Shown here piece by piece: positions 1 to 12,388 of a DNA stretch of 64,000 nt. The DNA is from Chytridium lagenaria (Eukaryota > Chytridiomycota > Chytridiomycetes > Chytridiales > Chytridiaceae), in NCBI GenBank assembly GCA_025449115.1, contig JAHLKC010000007.1, positions 62,001 to 126,000 of the forward strand, read 5' to 3'. A program made the position numbers and the translations under genes. Below the pieces are notes generated by a model. The model saw only the letters and a list, made by a program, of their open reading frames with translations, ran no database searches and was not told the origin of the DNA. Each line of letters starts with the position of its first letter. The first letter of the stretch is position 1.

Positions 1-68
1 CCATTGTCGCTTACTACACTAATCAACTACCTATATACTAACTACCTACTAATTTTTACACTTGATAG

Positions 69-1197
69 GTGACAAGGATGTCGTCCAACAAGCCATGGCT
101 GTTTTGAAAAACGCACCTGGACTCGAAGTCCCCAAAGCCACATCCATGTACTGGAAGAGCATCACTGCACTATGGAACGCAAGAGAGATTTTCCTCACTG
201 CACTCTGTCTCACCCGTCTCGCTCGATTACTTCAACCGTGGAACAATACAAACACGGCGCTTCCGTTCACGGGTTTAACCGCCTCTCAAATCAAGGCAAC
301 CTTGTTTCAAGCACATTTGGGACTTGCCCGGATCTTGTCCTTTTGCGATCCAGTGGCATCAGTAGATCGGTACATTTCTGCATTAGAGTGTCGGTATTTT
401 GATGGAGCACCTGATACAACCATACCAGATTTATTAAAGGTATTATAAATTATTTTGTTTTGTAAAAAGAAGTTAAATGTTGGGTTTTTGTTGTTTTTTT
501 TTGGTTAAATATCTAAAGTTTGTTGATTTAGGCATCTGCTAACATGTCTGATCTGGAGCATTTATTTGCCTTGCATCAAAACTGCATTCAAAAGCACGTC
601 TATCCCTCTGCTGATAAACAACCACCGGCTGACAAGAAATCCGCGTTGGAGATGTTGCTGCAGGAAGCTGCGCGGTACAGTTCCGGCGTATGTTCAGCAT
701 CACCAGCGGTGCGGTTAGCCGCAGTCTCATTCCATTTCCTTGCAGCAAGTGTTGCAGTCATCGCATCGAGAACGCATGATGCTGTGCAAGGGTTGAGAGA
801 TTTAGGGAAAATGTTTGAGGGGATGCAGATGATTTGGGTGACGAGTGATTTATGTGGATTGGCGGCGGGGTTGGCACAGGGAAAGGAGCAGGCAGCGTTG
901 TTGTTGGAGGCTTCTGTGCTTGCTATTGAGGCAGGGGATAGAGTTAGAGCGAAGCGGATGGAAATGAGTCTACGTGAAAAGTTAAAGGATGAAGGATGGT
1001 TGGAGGATAGTGATCGTGACATGATAAAAGTCACAGCTGATGTTCTTCAAGCGTCGTATTCGCTGGATGGTGCTCGCTTGAAGGTAGATCTGGAGATTCG
1101 TCTTGATGAGCTTGAAGACGCGTTGGCGTCAACAAGGTCCTTGACATTGCTTCGCAAAGCATCACAACTTGTCCATCACGAGATTGAAGCTTTTTGA
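69..1197 (+). CDS. Uncharacterised helical protein, 3' part only
   Basis: Two exons are visible, about 69–439 and 532–1197, joined across a GT–AG intron. The sequence before base 69 ends in TAG and reads as an intron acceptor, so the 5' exons and the start codon lie outside the window. About 345 residues remain, ending in a TGA at 1195–1197. The protein is Ala/Leu-rich and looks all-helical, with repeated amphipathic helices of TPR-like character (for example around LLLEASVLAIEAGDRVRAKR). I see no catalytic motif, signal peptide or membrane span. I do not recognise the family. A scaffold or TPR-type adaptor is possible but not shown. Confidence 0.6.
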
Positions 1198-1276
1198 ACT
1201 CAAAAAAAAAATAATATTTACCTATAAGATACCAATTTAAAACAAAGTAAAACATTATTTGACCTTCCATCATCAG

Positions 1277-3353
1277 ATGACCAAAACGTTGACGTTGTCC
1301 ATTGTCGTTGCTGCATTGACAGCGTTCCAGTTTGGGTTTCATTCGGGGGTCATTAACCAGCCTAGAGATGCTATCGTAAGTATAGGGATGGATGGTTAAA
1401 CCCTTTCCATGTGAAGGCATTTTTGGAGGCGCGCTTTTTGTTGACTCTCTTTTTTCCTTTGTGGCATGGGTTTTGTAGAGTAACTGCACGTTACCGACTG
1501 TAGAGGGGTCCCTCCCGGACTGCATTCCCATGGATGACTGGCAGGTAAGAAAGTTGCTTCAACACAAAGTTTGGAAAAGAACCTCCTGTGCCCCTTTCCC
1601 CCGAAACCATACTCACCTCATGCTTGGCACCTTAGTGGGGTTTCTTTGTATCTGTTTTCCTCCTCGGCGGCATCATAGGTGGTCTCACTGGCGGTTACTT
1701 TACCTCCTCCTTTGGTCGTCGCCGCGTCATTCTTCTCGACAACATTGCGTTTGTCGCATCCGGTCTGTTACTCGCCTTTGCACCAAGCGTCTGGCAATTG
1801 TATCTTGGACGGTTCATTGGTGGACTTGGAGCAGGGATTGGGACGGTGGTTGTTCCGCTTTATATCAGTGAGGTGTCGCCAATGGATAGGAGAGGCGCTT
1901 ATGGAAGTTTTAATCAACTTGCTATTGTGGTTGGGGTGCTTGTTTCGCAGGTTGCTGGGGTTTGGTTGTCGAGTACAGAGGGATGGAGGCGGTTGTTGGG
2001 GCTTACTATCGGTGAGTTTTTTTTTTGTAGTGGTGGTTGTTGTGGTTGTGCTGATAGTGTGTTTCCTCCCCCCTTTTTAGTGCCTTCTGTCATCCAAGGC
2101 CTCCTCCTTTCGTATGCTGTCGAGAGTCCAAAGTAAGTTATATGCCTTTTTATTTCCATCAAAACAAATCAAAACTAACATATTAATCCACAAAATAAAA
2201 AAGGTGGCTTGCATCCCGCGGCCTCGTCCACGACACCCGCAAATCTCTCACCCTCCTCCGCGGTCCCGCCTACGACATTGAATCCGAGCTCTCAGAGATG
2301 CTTGGTGCATCCCAATCGGAAAATGATGACGTTGAATCCAATCCCAATCCATCTCTTCGCACCGATTCCTCTACCACCCAACTCATTCAAGACCGTCCAC
2401 CACGCACATCCTCTGCTGCACCATCTAAACCATTGACCGTCTCTGAGTTATTCGCGAAACGCGCGCTCCGAAAACCGTTGATCGCGGCGTTTGCGTTGCA
2501 AGTTATTCAACAATTTAGTGGTATCAATGCGGCCGTGTATTATTCTAGTAAGTCTCTCCCCCCCCTCCCAACTTTTTAAAATGAACCATTTTAACACTGT
2601 TTTATTCAAGCTACCATCTTCACGCAATCTTACCCTGCTGAGACGGCTATCAAGCTCACGCTCCTTGTATCGTTTGTGAACCTCATCATGACCCTTATCT
2701 CGTCCTCCCTCATTGAAAAACTCGGTCGACGCACCCTCCTCCTCGCTGCCGAGATTGGTATGGCCGCCTCTGCGTTTGCCGTTATTGCCAGCGTGAAGCT
2801 TGCTCTTGGTCCATTGATGATTGTAGCCGCGTTGATGACGTTTGTGGGATCTTTTGGATTAGGGTTAGGAGCGATTCCTTGGTAAGAAAACCGCTTTACC
2901 ATTAGTTTTTTTGTTCTTAGTTTTTGATTGTTAATTATCTATAGGCTTATTCTTCCTGAATTGGTGCCGTCTTATGCGTTGGGTCCTGCGTCGTCGATTT
3001 GCACGGGGATTAACTGGACGGCTTCGTTTGCGCTTGCGCAGTTTTTCCCGATTTTGATTGGAGCTCGTAAGTGGACGCTTTTCTTTTTCTTTTCTTGAAG
3101 GTGTGAAAGTTTTCTAAGGTGTTTTTTGTTTTTTTGTTTTTTTTTTTATCAGTGGGGTATGATGTGTTTTTCTTGTTTGGAGTGATTCTTGTTGGCGCGG
3201 CGGTGTTTACAAAGACTTATGTGCCAGAGACAAAGGTGAGATCCTTTTTTTTACAATTTTGGAGGAAGAGTATTGCTGATACATTATTATTTTTTTCGCA
3301 TTTTAAAGGGGTTGACTCCTGAAGAGGTTGCGGTTGTGAATCATTATATTTGA
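1277..3353 (+). CDS. GLUT-type sugar transporter (MFS sugar porter family)
   Basis: This is a multi-exon gene starting at ATG 1277 and stopping at TGA 3351–3353. Exon 1 is 1277–1375 and exon 2 is 1479–1544; further exons start at 1636 and 2081, with several more downstream. Sugar-porter hallmarks appear in order. An N-terminal first helix carries FGFHSGVINQP, the loop 2 signature is GRRRVILLD, and helix 4/5 has GRFIGGLGAGIGTVVVPLYI followed by SEVSP. The helix 6 end is ESPKW, helix 7 has QQFSGINAAVYYS, loop 8 has EKLGRR, and the C-terminus has VPETKGLTPEEV. Twelve membrane spans are expected. The QQxSGxN motif is typical of glucose/hexose facilitators, so plasma-membrane or vacuolar hexose transport is the likely role. 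No frameshift is apparent once introns are removed. Confidence 0.93.
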
Positions 3354-3930
3354 GCTAGTCACGAGTTTTTTTTTATTTTGTTCATATTTTCGATGTTGGT
3401 TTTTATTGTTTTCTTTTCCTTTTGGTGAACGTATGCTCTACCGTTGCGTTTTTAATACGAGGAAGGGGGCGTTGACCAGAATGAATGAAGAGGGAGGGAG
3501 GTTTTTTTTTTTTAATGACATGGTTTAATTCTTCGGAGACTGGGATTGGGTTGATTAACGTGTTTTGGGGAAGGAGAGGTTGTTTTGTTCTTTTACTGTT
3601 TTGTTTTGTGTGGTATGCAAGTTGTTGTTGTTATGAACTGGTGAGGTTTTGTTCAGTATTGTTTTGTGAAGGGATTTAATTTTCTTTAATGAAAACTATG
3701 TGTCTGGGGATATTACTTGTCCTTTTTTAAACAGGGAAACATGACGATTCACACGGTACCTAGAAGTTATTGGGGATGAATGTCGTGAGAAAGACCATTG
3801 ATAAGAAAAAGTTGTGCATTCGTGAGGAATTCGGACAATCTGGTTGAACCAGACGATACAATTTTGACAAAAAAGAAAAAGACTTTGTAGGGGAAGGGAC
3901 AGGGAGGACATCAACCAATCTTTTATTATT
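3354..3930. other. Convergent intergenic region
   Basis: This T-rich spacer separates the 3' ends of the sugar transporter (plus strand) and DRG1 (minus strand). Only short T-run-driven open frames occur, and I see no conserved coding pattern or RNA gene. It probably holds both 3' UTRs and polyadenylation sites. Confidence 0.6.
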
Positions 3931-5750
3931 TTACTTCTTCTTTACAATCTGAATCACATCTTCATCGTCAACGATATGTGCGGAACCTACTCTTTGCGGG
4001 CTATGCTTAGATGATGTCCCCCAAACGAGAGCGTACTACCAACACAACACAATTAATACAATTCACATTTTTAAAAAAACGGAAACCAAAAAAAAAAAAG
4101 CAATTTAAAGAAAAAACTTACATTGATCTCATCCGCAAGAGATTTATGGATATGTTTGCAAACATCCAAAACAGAGGAGCCGGAACGAAGGATCAAGCCA
4201 CCATCGAAATCAGGAAACTCTCCACGCTTTTTAGTGTAAACGCGAATGAGACTTAGGTTTTTCCACATGTATTCAACGAGATAGTCGAGGTTGAGGTCGC
4301 TTTCACAGGATACAACCACAGTGTAAGGCTATTGAAAAAAAAAAAAAAGTAAAGATATGAGTTTTCCCGATTTTTTTTAAATAAAATGTATAAGAAAACT
4401 TGAAAACGCTCTCGCCCAACTCACCTGCCGCGCAAGTTTATCCACCTCCTCCAGTGAAATCTGATCAATCTTGTTGTAGCAATAAATACATCGAATGTAT
4501 TTCCGGTTGCCCAAAATCACGTCAATGAATTCATCGACAGTGTGGTCTTCCCGGATGAGAATTTCGGCGTTATGGATTTTGTAGCTTTGAAGAATCTAAG
4601 AAAATAATAATATTGCCTTTAGGGAAGCCATTTTTTTGGTTTTTTGTACAAACCTGTTGAACAAGACGTTCGGTGAGGTAGGTTAGCTTGCAGGTGGCGT
4701 TGAAGGAGATACCACCACCCTTTTTGACTTTAAAGTAAATGTTGGGTTTTCGTGTGTTGATACGAATGCCGACTGGGGAAATAGATACGTGTTAGGAAAT
4801 ATTCTTAAAAAAAAGATTGGCGGGAACTGGTCAACGTGTTTTTTATTGTTACCTGCTTCCAATTCAATCTCCAACAACTCCCTCTGCCTAGGTCCTTTTG
4901 TTGCATCCAACATCATTAAAATCAAATCAGATGTTTTCGCAACGGCGATAACTACAAAAAATGAGATTAGCCAAACAACACTCTCAAAAAAAAGTATTAT
5001 TTAACAGACGTACCCTGTCTTCCTCTTCCCTTTCCTTGAGCGGCTCCTTCAATGATACCGGGTAAATCAAGAAGTTGGATTGCGGCGCCGTTGTGATAAA
5101 TCTTTCCGGGAATGCAAGTGAGAGTGGTAAATTCGTATGCAGCGGCTGTATGAGTTAAAACAGTGTATTCTTTTAACAATAAAAAATACCTTCAGACGAC
5201 GTCCCTGTAACTTTGCTGAGCAAAGTAGATTTTCCGACGGAAGGGAATCTACACAAAGCATATAATGAGTTTAGGAGAAGTTTTCAAATAAGAGAATATA
5301 AAAAAGGTTGTACCCTATCAATGCAACACGCGCATCACCGACCGAACAACATCAAATCCAGGTCCCTTTGGCCCACTTTTTCCAGCAGGTTCCAGCAACA
5401 TGGTTCGGTATTTGGCGAGCTTTGCCTTCAGCAAACCAAGGTGATATTCCGTCGCCTTGTTTTTTTGAGTCTGTAAACGGTAATGGTTAAGATTCCTGTG
5501 TTTCGATATACGCATTTGATCATTCGTCAAAGACAATATGCATCGCATGAAACTTTGAGAGGAAACGGTTTACTCACCCTAGCCATTTCGGCCTCAATAT
5601 CGGCTGCATGGATGGTTCATTCAAAAAATCGAGCATTAAAACGTGAGCTTTTTCACCATGAATGAATTCATCGTAATGTACAAAAGGGGGAATCGCTGAA
5701 TTCCCCTCATGTCCTCCATCTCACGTACCGATCTTCTCCGTAATACCCAT
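3931..5750 (-). CDS. RBG1: Developmentally regulated GTP-binding protein, DRG1/Rbg1 type
   Basis: This gene encodes an OBG-like GTPase that acts with a DFRP partner on translating ribosomes. It starts at ATG 5750 ([20 protein letters not shown], spliced over three exons) and stops at 3931–3933. Motifs in order are the N-terminal helix-turn-helix stretch [15 protein letters not shown], Walker [12 protein letters not shown], switch [14 protein letters not shown], and G3 [20 protein letters not shown]. They are followed by [12 protein letters not shown]4 YNKIDQ, the LDYLVEYMW region and a C-terminal TGS domain ending with VGSAHIV, EDVIQIV. These are near-diagnostic of DRG1 rather than DRG2. One base appears to be missing near 5345, just before the GDARVALIG strand, which breaks the frame. 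Everything on either side is conserved, so an indel error is the simplest reading. The gene is divergent from the rhodanese gene. Confidence 0.93.
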
Positions 5751-5835
5751 GTTTGCGTAATGGAATGCTTCTCAAAAACGCTTTTAGATGCCGAGCTGTA
5801 TGAATGCAAGAGTGTGGTACGACGAAAAATTGAAA
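5751..5835. promoter_or_regulatory. Compact divergent promoter, DRG1 / rhodanese
   Basis: Only 85 bases separate the start codons of DRG1 (minus, 5750) and the mitochondrial rhodanese gene (plus, 5836). Both transcripts must therefore initiate within or very near this segment unless upstream non-coding exons exist. No recognisable core element was found, and the call rests on geometry only. Confidence 0.45.
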
Positions 5836-6679
5836 ATGCTCTTCAAGTCCCTCATCAGCACAACAGCGAGAGCTTCAGCGGGTCTGAGACACACTGCGCC
5901 CGCTTTCGCAAGTTCTGTGCGGCTGTTTGCATCTGTAGGTGATCTTGTGGGATGATGTGGGTTGTTTGGGGAAGGATGAATGGGTTGATGGGATGGATGC
6001 TTTATTTTGAATGGAAATGAGGAGGAGACTATTAAAGATTATCGTATCGCCCATCATTCCCGATGCCTTTCACTGAGGAGCTCTGACATATATCGACGCA
6101 CTAGATATTCACTTATCGTTTATCATTCGTAGACCCCTGTTTCGGCAAGTCTCTTCAGCGACTATGTAAAGGGATTGAAGGAATCCATTAAGGAGGTCAA
6201 TGTCGCGTACGTGGATGGAGTTTTATCCAAGGACCCTGTAAATGGACCTCCTCCTACCTTCCACTTGCTCGACGTGAGGTTAGCACTAAAGTTTCTTTCC
6301 GTCATTGGAGAGATTTTTCGTAGCTAACGTTAAGTCTTTGTATAGGGAAACCTATGAATGGAACGAGGAGAGGATTCCGAACGCATCTTACGTTGGCCGC
6401 GGATGTTTGGAGAGGGATATTGTGGGTTTTTCAGCAACATGGCCATTTCATATTGACCTTGTTTTTGGTGTTTCTTAGGAGCAATTGGTGCCTGACACTT
6501 TTGACGAGGTGGTCTTGTACTGTGCTGGTGGTAACCGATCGCTCATTGCTGCTGACAGTCTTCGACGCATGGGTTACAAGAACGTTTCGTCGCTGGCTGG
6601 TGGCATTAGCGAGTGGAAGCGGTCTGGGAAGAAGACTGAGCACAACTTCAACACTTACAGCGACGTTGTTGCCTATTAA
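5836..6679 (+). CDS. Mitochondrial rhodanese-domain sulfurtransferase
   Basis: This is a spliced gene beginning MLFKSLISTTARASAGLR, a basic Ser/Ala-rich N-terminus typical of a mitochondrial presequence, and stopping at TAA 6677–6679. A single rhodanese domain follows. It contains FHLLDVRETYEWNEERIPNA (the CH2A-like motif), then VVLYCAGGNRSLIAADSL with the active-site Cys and the loop CAGGNRS, and then GYKNVSSLAGGISEWK. The Cys carries persulfide sulfur in this family. Introns interrupt after the presequence, after LLDVR and after LERDI. Small single-domain rhodaneses of this kind (TSTD1- or GlpE-like) move sulfur between donors such as thiosulfate or glutathione persulfide and acceptors. The exact donor cannot be told from sequence. 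Confidence 0.88.
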
Positions 6680-6904
6680 ACAAAATCCTCTCCTTCATTT
6701 TCTGTTATTAAATATATACTCTTTACACGAGCTTTGTTTTTGGTCAGTCATTTACGGTCGGCTAGGGAGATTGTGGCTTGTTATTGCTTTTTCGTATAAT
6801 AATGTACGGCGTTGGGCAAAGGGAAGCTTTCTGCAATTCAAAATTTTTGGCGAAAGCTTGTTGATTTCTCTTAGCTCTGGGCTCCTTCACTCTTAAAATG
6901 GGGG

Positions 6905-9900
6905 ATGGCCTCGATGCCATCTTCTGATCCGCCGCCTATTGCGGAATGCTTAGCACCATCTGCCTGTCGTTCTCTGTCGTCTTCCACTGCAGTTCTCTTG
7001 AAAAGCACGGCTTGTGACAGCATGTTGGGTCTGGGCCACACCACAACCTCCATCACCGACGTTTCCGACTCTATTACATCACATAGTCTACCACCCAGCC
7101 CTGGTTCCAGTCCCTCTCTTCGCTCCCTCCCTTCTCCAGACCTCGAAAATCTTTTGCCAACACCGCCACCACTTTCTGGAAGAGAATCGCCTGCCAATGT
7201 TGAAGCCATCCAGCACATTTTAATCAGGGGAACACGTATGCTCAAGTACCCCAACAAGGCATCCTCAAGACCTGAGGAGCGTATCATCAAGGTTAGCCTG
7301 CTTCCGTTACAAGTGTCGTGGGAATCGAAAAAGAAGAAGCCTACCCTTTCCACAGGTTAGTGGTGCTATTTTTTCCCTTTCATAGTTTGAAAGGACCTTA
7401 ATTACTGGGCTTGTTTGTTATCTCTTTCAAGTGTGGTGATTAAGCTTTATTCTATCCCTTATATACAGCCGATGTGCATGCGATTCGAGAGATCCGATTG
7501 GGACAGAATACCAAAGCCTTTGAGATTCATGGAAAGGCTCCCGGCATCGACGACCGTGCCTTTACTGTTATCTACGTTGCCGGTGGCAAATACAAGATGT
7601 TGAATTTGGGTAAGTTCACTTGCTCTTAGCGTGTGAGCGACAAACCGATTCCAAAACTCTATTGTTTGCCATAACCTTAATACCCTTATCTCAGTGGCGC
7701 CGACCAAGGAGGATTGCGAGATGTGGGTCACTGGTCTTCATATGCTACTTTCACAAGCGGATGGAGCGACTTTTCAGACTAATATGCGGACCTGGCTTCG
7801 AAGGATGTGGAAGGAAGTGGATACAACTGGAAGAGACCGACTGAATCTTGACGAAGTGGCAGTGCTGATGAAAAGACTTAATGTAAGGCTATCAAAAGTA
7901 GAGATTAAGAGTACATTTAAGGTGAGTTTGAGACTTCGATTGAAGGTTCGTTGCACGGAATGTCACTCAAACATTTGACAGCAAGCGGACATTAGCAAAC
8001 AAGGATATATTAGTTACAATAATTTTGAGAGACTTTATAGGGCTTTACGATTTCGCCCTGAGATCGCAGAGCTCTTCTCAAGCCTCGCCAAGGCGAACGC
8101 ACCTTTTCTTATATACGAAGAGTTTGAAACATTTGTATTAGATATTCAAAAGGTATAACTCCCGCGTTTTGTGATCTAATTTCCCAAAATAGGCGAACTG
8201 GACACCTGCACGATGCATGGAAGTATACAAGAAATATTGCCAGTCAGATGCGGATATGATGGATCTCGAGCATTTTTCGGCCTTTCTGATATCGGCAAAT
8301 AATGCTCTTTTCAGGAAGGCACATACGGATGTCCATCAGGATATGTCGCGTCCTATGAATGATTATTTCATTAATTCGAGCCATAACACGTAAGTTATTC
8401 TGTTGTTTAACCAATTCTAATATGGGTATATGTGGTGACCCTTCCATTGCTGCAGTTATTTATTGGGCGATCAGTTGACCAGCGAAAGCTCTGTGGAGGG
8501 CTACATTCGTGCTCTACAGAGGGGATGTCGATGTCTTGAGTGTGCGTATTTTTTTTATTAAACCGATCCAGTGGTTTAACGTAGTTTCATTAGTGGATTG
8601 CTTTGACGGACCTAACGGGCCTCTCATATACCATAAACATTCTTTGTAAGATATACATCTGTTTCTTTCGGCAGCGATGTTTCCGGGTCTCTTTCCATTC
8701 AACTAAACGGTTGTCTTAACAGAACTGGGCGAATCCTTTTCAGAGATGCAATTGAAGCCATCAGTCGCTATGCATTCGTTACATCACCGTATCCACTGAT
8801 CTTGTCGCTCGAGCTACATTGTACAATTGAGCAGCAAAATGTTATGGTGGCTATAATGCAAGAGTTGTTTGGTGAATATCTTTTGATCAGATCTTTGAAC
8901 GAGCTTGAAACACAGTTGCCGTCACCTGAATCCTTAAAGTATAGGATTCTTGTGAAGGTATGGCGGGTTACATTTCTGGGTCATTTACACGTGTTAGGCC
9001 AAGTTGAAAGTTGCGTCGGCTGGGGATGAGTCGGAGTATGAGACAGAAGAAGAAGAAGGTGATCCAGCTTGGGATGCAACCTTTCGTAAGTTTCTTTTCC
9101 CCTTTAATTACAAGATTACAATTATTTCTTACACTGTAGCATTGTAGAAAGGGAACCACCACCTAAACACGGAGCTCCAGAATCCCAAATGTCTCCTGTT
9201 CTTCGCCGACCTCGCGCATTCTCCCGGCGGAACGTTGCATACATTGGACCTCTTTCCTCATCCTATCCCCAACTTCATCCTGACCCTTCTATGGCCATCG
9301 CAGCATATTCACCTCCTGCGGAAGAAGGCCTTTCTCAATCTGCATCATCGCACGCATCACTCTCTCCAGCACTTAGCGCAAACAATGTCTTCAGCAATGC
9401 TACTGCTGGGATGGTGGGTGGACCCAATATTGGGTCTGCGTTGCCGAGACGAAAGTCATTTAACGATGAATTGAAGAAAAAGACTTCCCCGCCTTTGGGA
9501 AAGAGAAAGCTGAATATCTCAAAAAACCTTTCCGATATTGTTGTCTACTGCAAGGGTATACGATTCGAGGGCATCTCTAGTTTACGTGAGTGGCAGCTAC
9601 CTTTTTTTGGTTGTCCATTCTTCTTCTGGTTGCTAATTTAATGTATACAGGAGGTCTCGCGTTTAATGAAATGTTTTCCATCTCTGAATCCAAAGCTCTT
9701 CCTTTCATTGCCCGGCACCGTGACGATATTGCCGTCTTTAGCTCCACCCACCTATCTCGGGTCTATCCCGCGCCAATGCGCGTCAACTCATCCAACTTTG
9801 ACCCTACTGTTTTCTGGTCCACCGGCATACAAATGGTGGCCATGAACTTTCAAACCTTTGATCGCGGACTTCAAATCAATCGCGCACTCTTCTCAGGGAA

Positions 9901-10582
9901 CGGTAAATGCGGTTTTATTCTTAAACCATCGCTTCCAGCTCACCTGAGTCCGCCATCGTTATCGGAACAGGATTTATCGAATGGTTCTCCACCTGAGAAA
10001 TCGGAAGGAAGCACTTTAGGGAGGGTGTCTGTTGGATCTGGACGGAAGACGGCGCGGGCGCTGACTGTGTATCTGATTTCGGCACATCAGCTTCCAAAGG
10101 CAAGGGAGGAGAATGATGGAACGGTGTTGGATCCTTTTGTAGACATTGAGGTTTTCAGCCCTGATTCTGAAACTGTGAGATATCGAACGAAACCAATTAA
10201 TGGAAACGGTTAGCGTGATTTCTTGAAGCATTATTTCTTTTCAATTTAATTAATTATCTTGTTTTCTATTTACTGTAAATCGCAGGCTTTAATCCAACTT
10301 GGAAAGAAACATTTCGATTTCCTATTACAAACAATCCTCTCACATTCGTTCGGTGAGTTTTCCGCATATATGTTTCTCGTCTCTTCGCTATCCAACTTTT
10401 AACAAAAACAATATAGCTTTCAAGTGTCGGATGGTGACGCGAAGCTGACGAACGATGTGATCGGGACATATACCATTCTCTTATCCAATATGGAGCTAGG
10501 TTATCGTCACGTCCCTCTGTTGAATCGCAGGGGCGAAGTGATTCGTTTTTCTACTCTCTTCATGTATATTGAGCTTTCATGA
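6905..10582 (+). CDS. PLC1: Phosphoinositide-specific phospholipase C (delta-type)
   Basis: This large multi-exon gene starts at ATG 6905 ([11 protein letters not shown]) and stops at TGA 10580–10582. The order is a Ser/Pro-rich N-terminus, then a PH-like region ([14 protein letters not shown], then [19 protein letters not shown]). EF-hand-like repeats follow ([36 protein letters not shown]). Catalytic box X has NSSHNTYLLGDQL, with the first catalytic His, and then [16 protein letters not shown] with the second. There is an acidic Ser-rich linker with a run of Glu, box Y ([35 protein letters not shown]) and a C-terminal C2 domain ending in FMYIELS. The enzyme hydrolyses PtdIns(4,5)P2 to IP3 and diacylglycerol, with Ca2+ bound at the active site. 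No frameshift was found across 3.7 kb. Confidence 0.96.
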
Positions 10583-11137
10583 TGCATTTATGCTTGACTC
10601 ACCTTTAATGTTTTGCAATACTTTGTGCGTATTTGTTAAAGCCATTGTCCATATTTCTGTCTTTAAAACTGCTCCTTTATTCTTTTACCCTTTTTCGCGA
10701 TCATCTTCACAGTCATCATCATCATCTTCTTCATCACAGTCATCATCATCTCACCATTGACATTTATACTTACCCAGATTATAAAGCTTATTTTATTTCG
10801 CCTTTTTTAATTGCATTGTTTTCCTAATGGAGTTTACGCATTGTGAAAGAGGGATGAACACGAAAACCTTTCCGTCAGCTTCAAATTCTTTCTTTGACTC
10901 AGAAAAAATTTACCTGTCTTGCGTTACCTTGGAAGTATCCCAAAATGTTTCAAAGCTCTTCGGTTTCGGCCACCCCCTTCAAGCCGACCATATAAATAAG
11001 GTAGACATCGTCATCACGTTTTAATTCTGTATATCAAGCTTTTGTTAGAACTAATCCACTCCTCATTAATCTTAAAAACCGTCTTAGTTACCATCGTCTT
11101 TAGTCTCCGCCATCAACCGTCTATCTATTTTTGAACC
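10583..11137. other. Intergenic region with (TCA)n microsatellite
   Basis: This is the spacer between PLC1 and the next plus-strand gene. It contains a short, slightly interrupted TCA/TCT microsatellite at about 10701–10754. The rest shows no coding conservation. The last 100 bases before 11138 are presumably promoter and 5' UTR of the next gene. Confidence 0.6.
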
Positions 11138-11792
11138 ATGTCAACGTTCGTAGATAATGTGAAGGAAAAGATGAAGGAAAAAATTAGGCGATCGTACTGG
11201 TACACCGTACGTATATCTACTTCTCCGCTTGCCTTCTCTACGTCGACAGATTTATTATGCCAGTCTTTGCTCACATTCATTTCTATTCGACTTACTTTAG
11301 TACCTCACTCTTGGACGATACACGAAAAGACGACCAGCACAGAAGTCGCAATCAATGCCGAACCTTAAAGCCCACATGAGCCCTGAATCCTTTGCCACGA
11401 AACTCAGCACCCCAACATCAACTCCAACTACAACCCCTACCGTCAACACCAGCGACGACGACATCCCACCCACTTCCCCGGCTTACTCCACCTTCTCCGC
11501 CCCGTATCCTCTGGGAATCTCCAAATTCGCCTCCTTCCCCACCGTTCATTCAGCTCCGAGCTCTCCAACCTCTGGCGCCGCTGCATTTCCACTCCCAGGA
11601 AAGGCGAAGAGACTTGCAAAGTACCGTTCCATGAACGATGTGTCCGGGGCGGATGCTGCGCCTGCTGCTGAGAGGAATGCAGAGAAGAGACGAACGTGGC
11701 TTTGGGAGAAGGATGAAGAAGTGGACCCGGAGTTTGTGAGGAGCTCGGAAGCCTATAACTCGCTTAAGCGGGTACCATATGTTAAGGCATAA
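11138..11792 (+). CDS. Small basic Ser/Pro/Thr-rich protein, unknown function
   Basis: The gene has two exons, 11138–11206 and 11301–11792, joined across a GTACGT…TTTAG intron. The start is ATG 11138 (MSTFVDNVKEKMKEKIRRSY) and the stop is TAA 11790–11792, about 187 residues. The N-terminus is a charged amphipathic helix, followed by YLTLGRYTKRRPAQKSQSMP. A long Thr/Ser/Pro-rich disordered middle follows, then a conserved-looking charged tail RRTWLWEKDEEVDPEFVRSS. RRPAQKSQSMPNL resembles a basic phosphorylation or 14-3-3-type site, which is inference only. No enzyme or membrane motif is present and I do not recognise the family. Confidence 0.7.
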
Positions 11793-12388
11793 TTGCCGAA
11801 AAATTCTATTTCTGGTTTCGGCTTGTTTAGACGCTACTTTTGAGCACACTCGTATTCTAGATTTTCGCGCCGCTTGATGTTTTTTGTCGCGGGTTCCTCG
11901 ATACCTTACGTATTTTTTTTCTCGTTTTGCTTCGTCTTATATGTCTTTCATACACGTTTCTCGTACACATTCCTTTCAATATATCTCATGCGCTTCTTTC
12001 TTATTCTTAATTTGTCAATATAAAGTTGTGGCTCCATATTTATTTCCGTGGCTTTTTCTCTCCGGAATAGTTTGAGGGGATTAAATACAGATGTAAATAC
12101 TTATCGCCTGATTTAATGATTTCAAGGTGATTCATTTCTTGCAGATAGCTCACACTAATAATACTCAATTCCATTCGATTTGTCTATATCAGTCCTTTTT
12201 CATTCCTCTTTGTTCACTTTCAAAAGTATACACGTTCACAAAATACGAGCTCTTAGGGACACTCCATCAGCGTACTTATGTATTAATTTTGAATCAGGGA
12301 GAACTCCCCTGTAGAAAAAAAAAAGAAAAAAAACTCTCTGTAAACCCCCCCAACTAATACAAATAAAGCTTTAACGAACACATAATTG
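11793..12388. other. Convergent intergenic region
   Basis: AT-rich spacer between the convergent 3' ends of the small unknown gene and the deaminase gene. I see only short open frames without conservation and A-runs near 12317–12332. No RNA gene was found. Confidence 0.55.
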
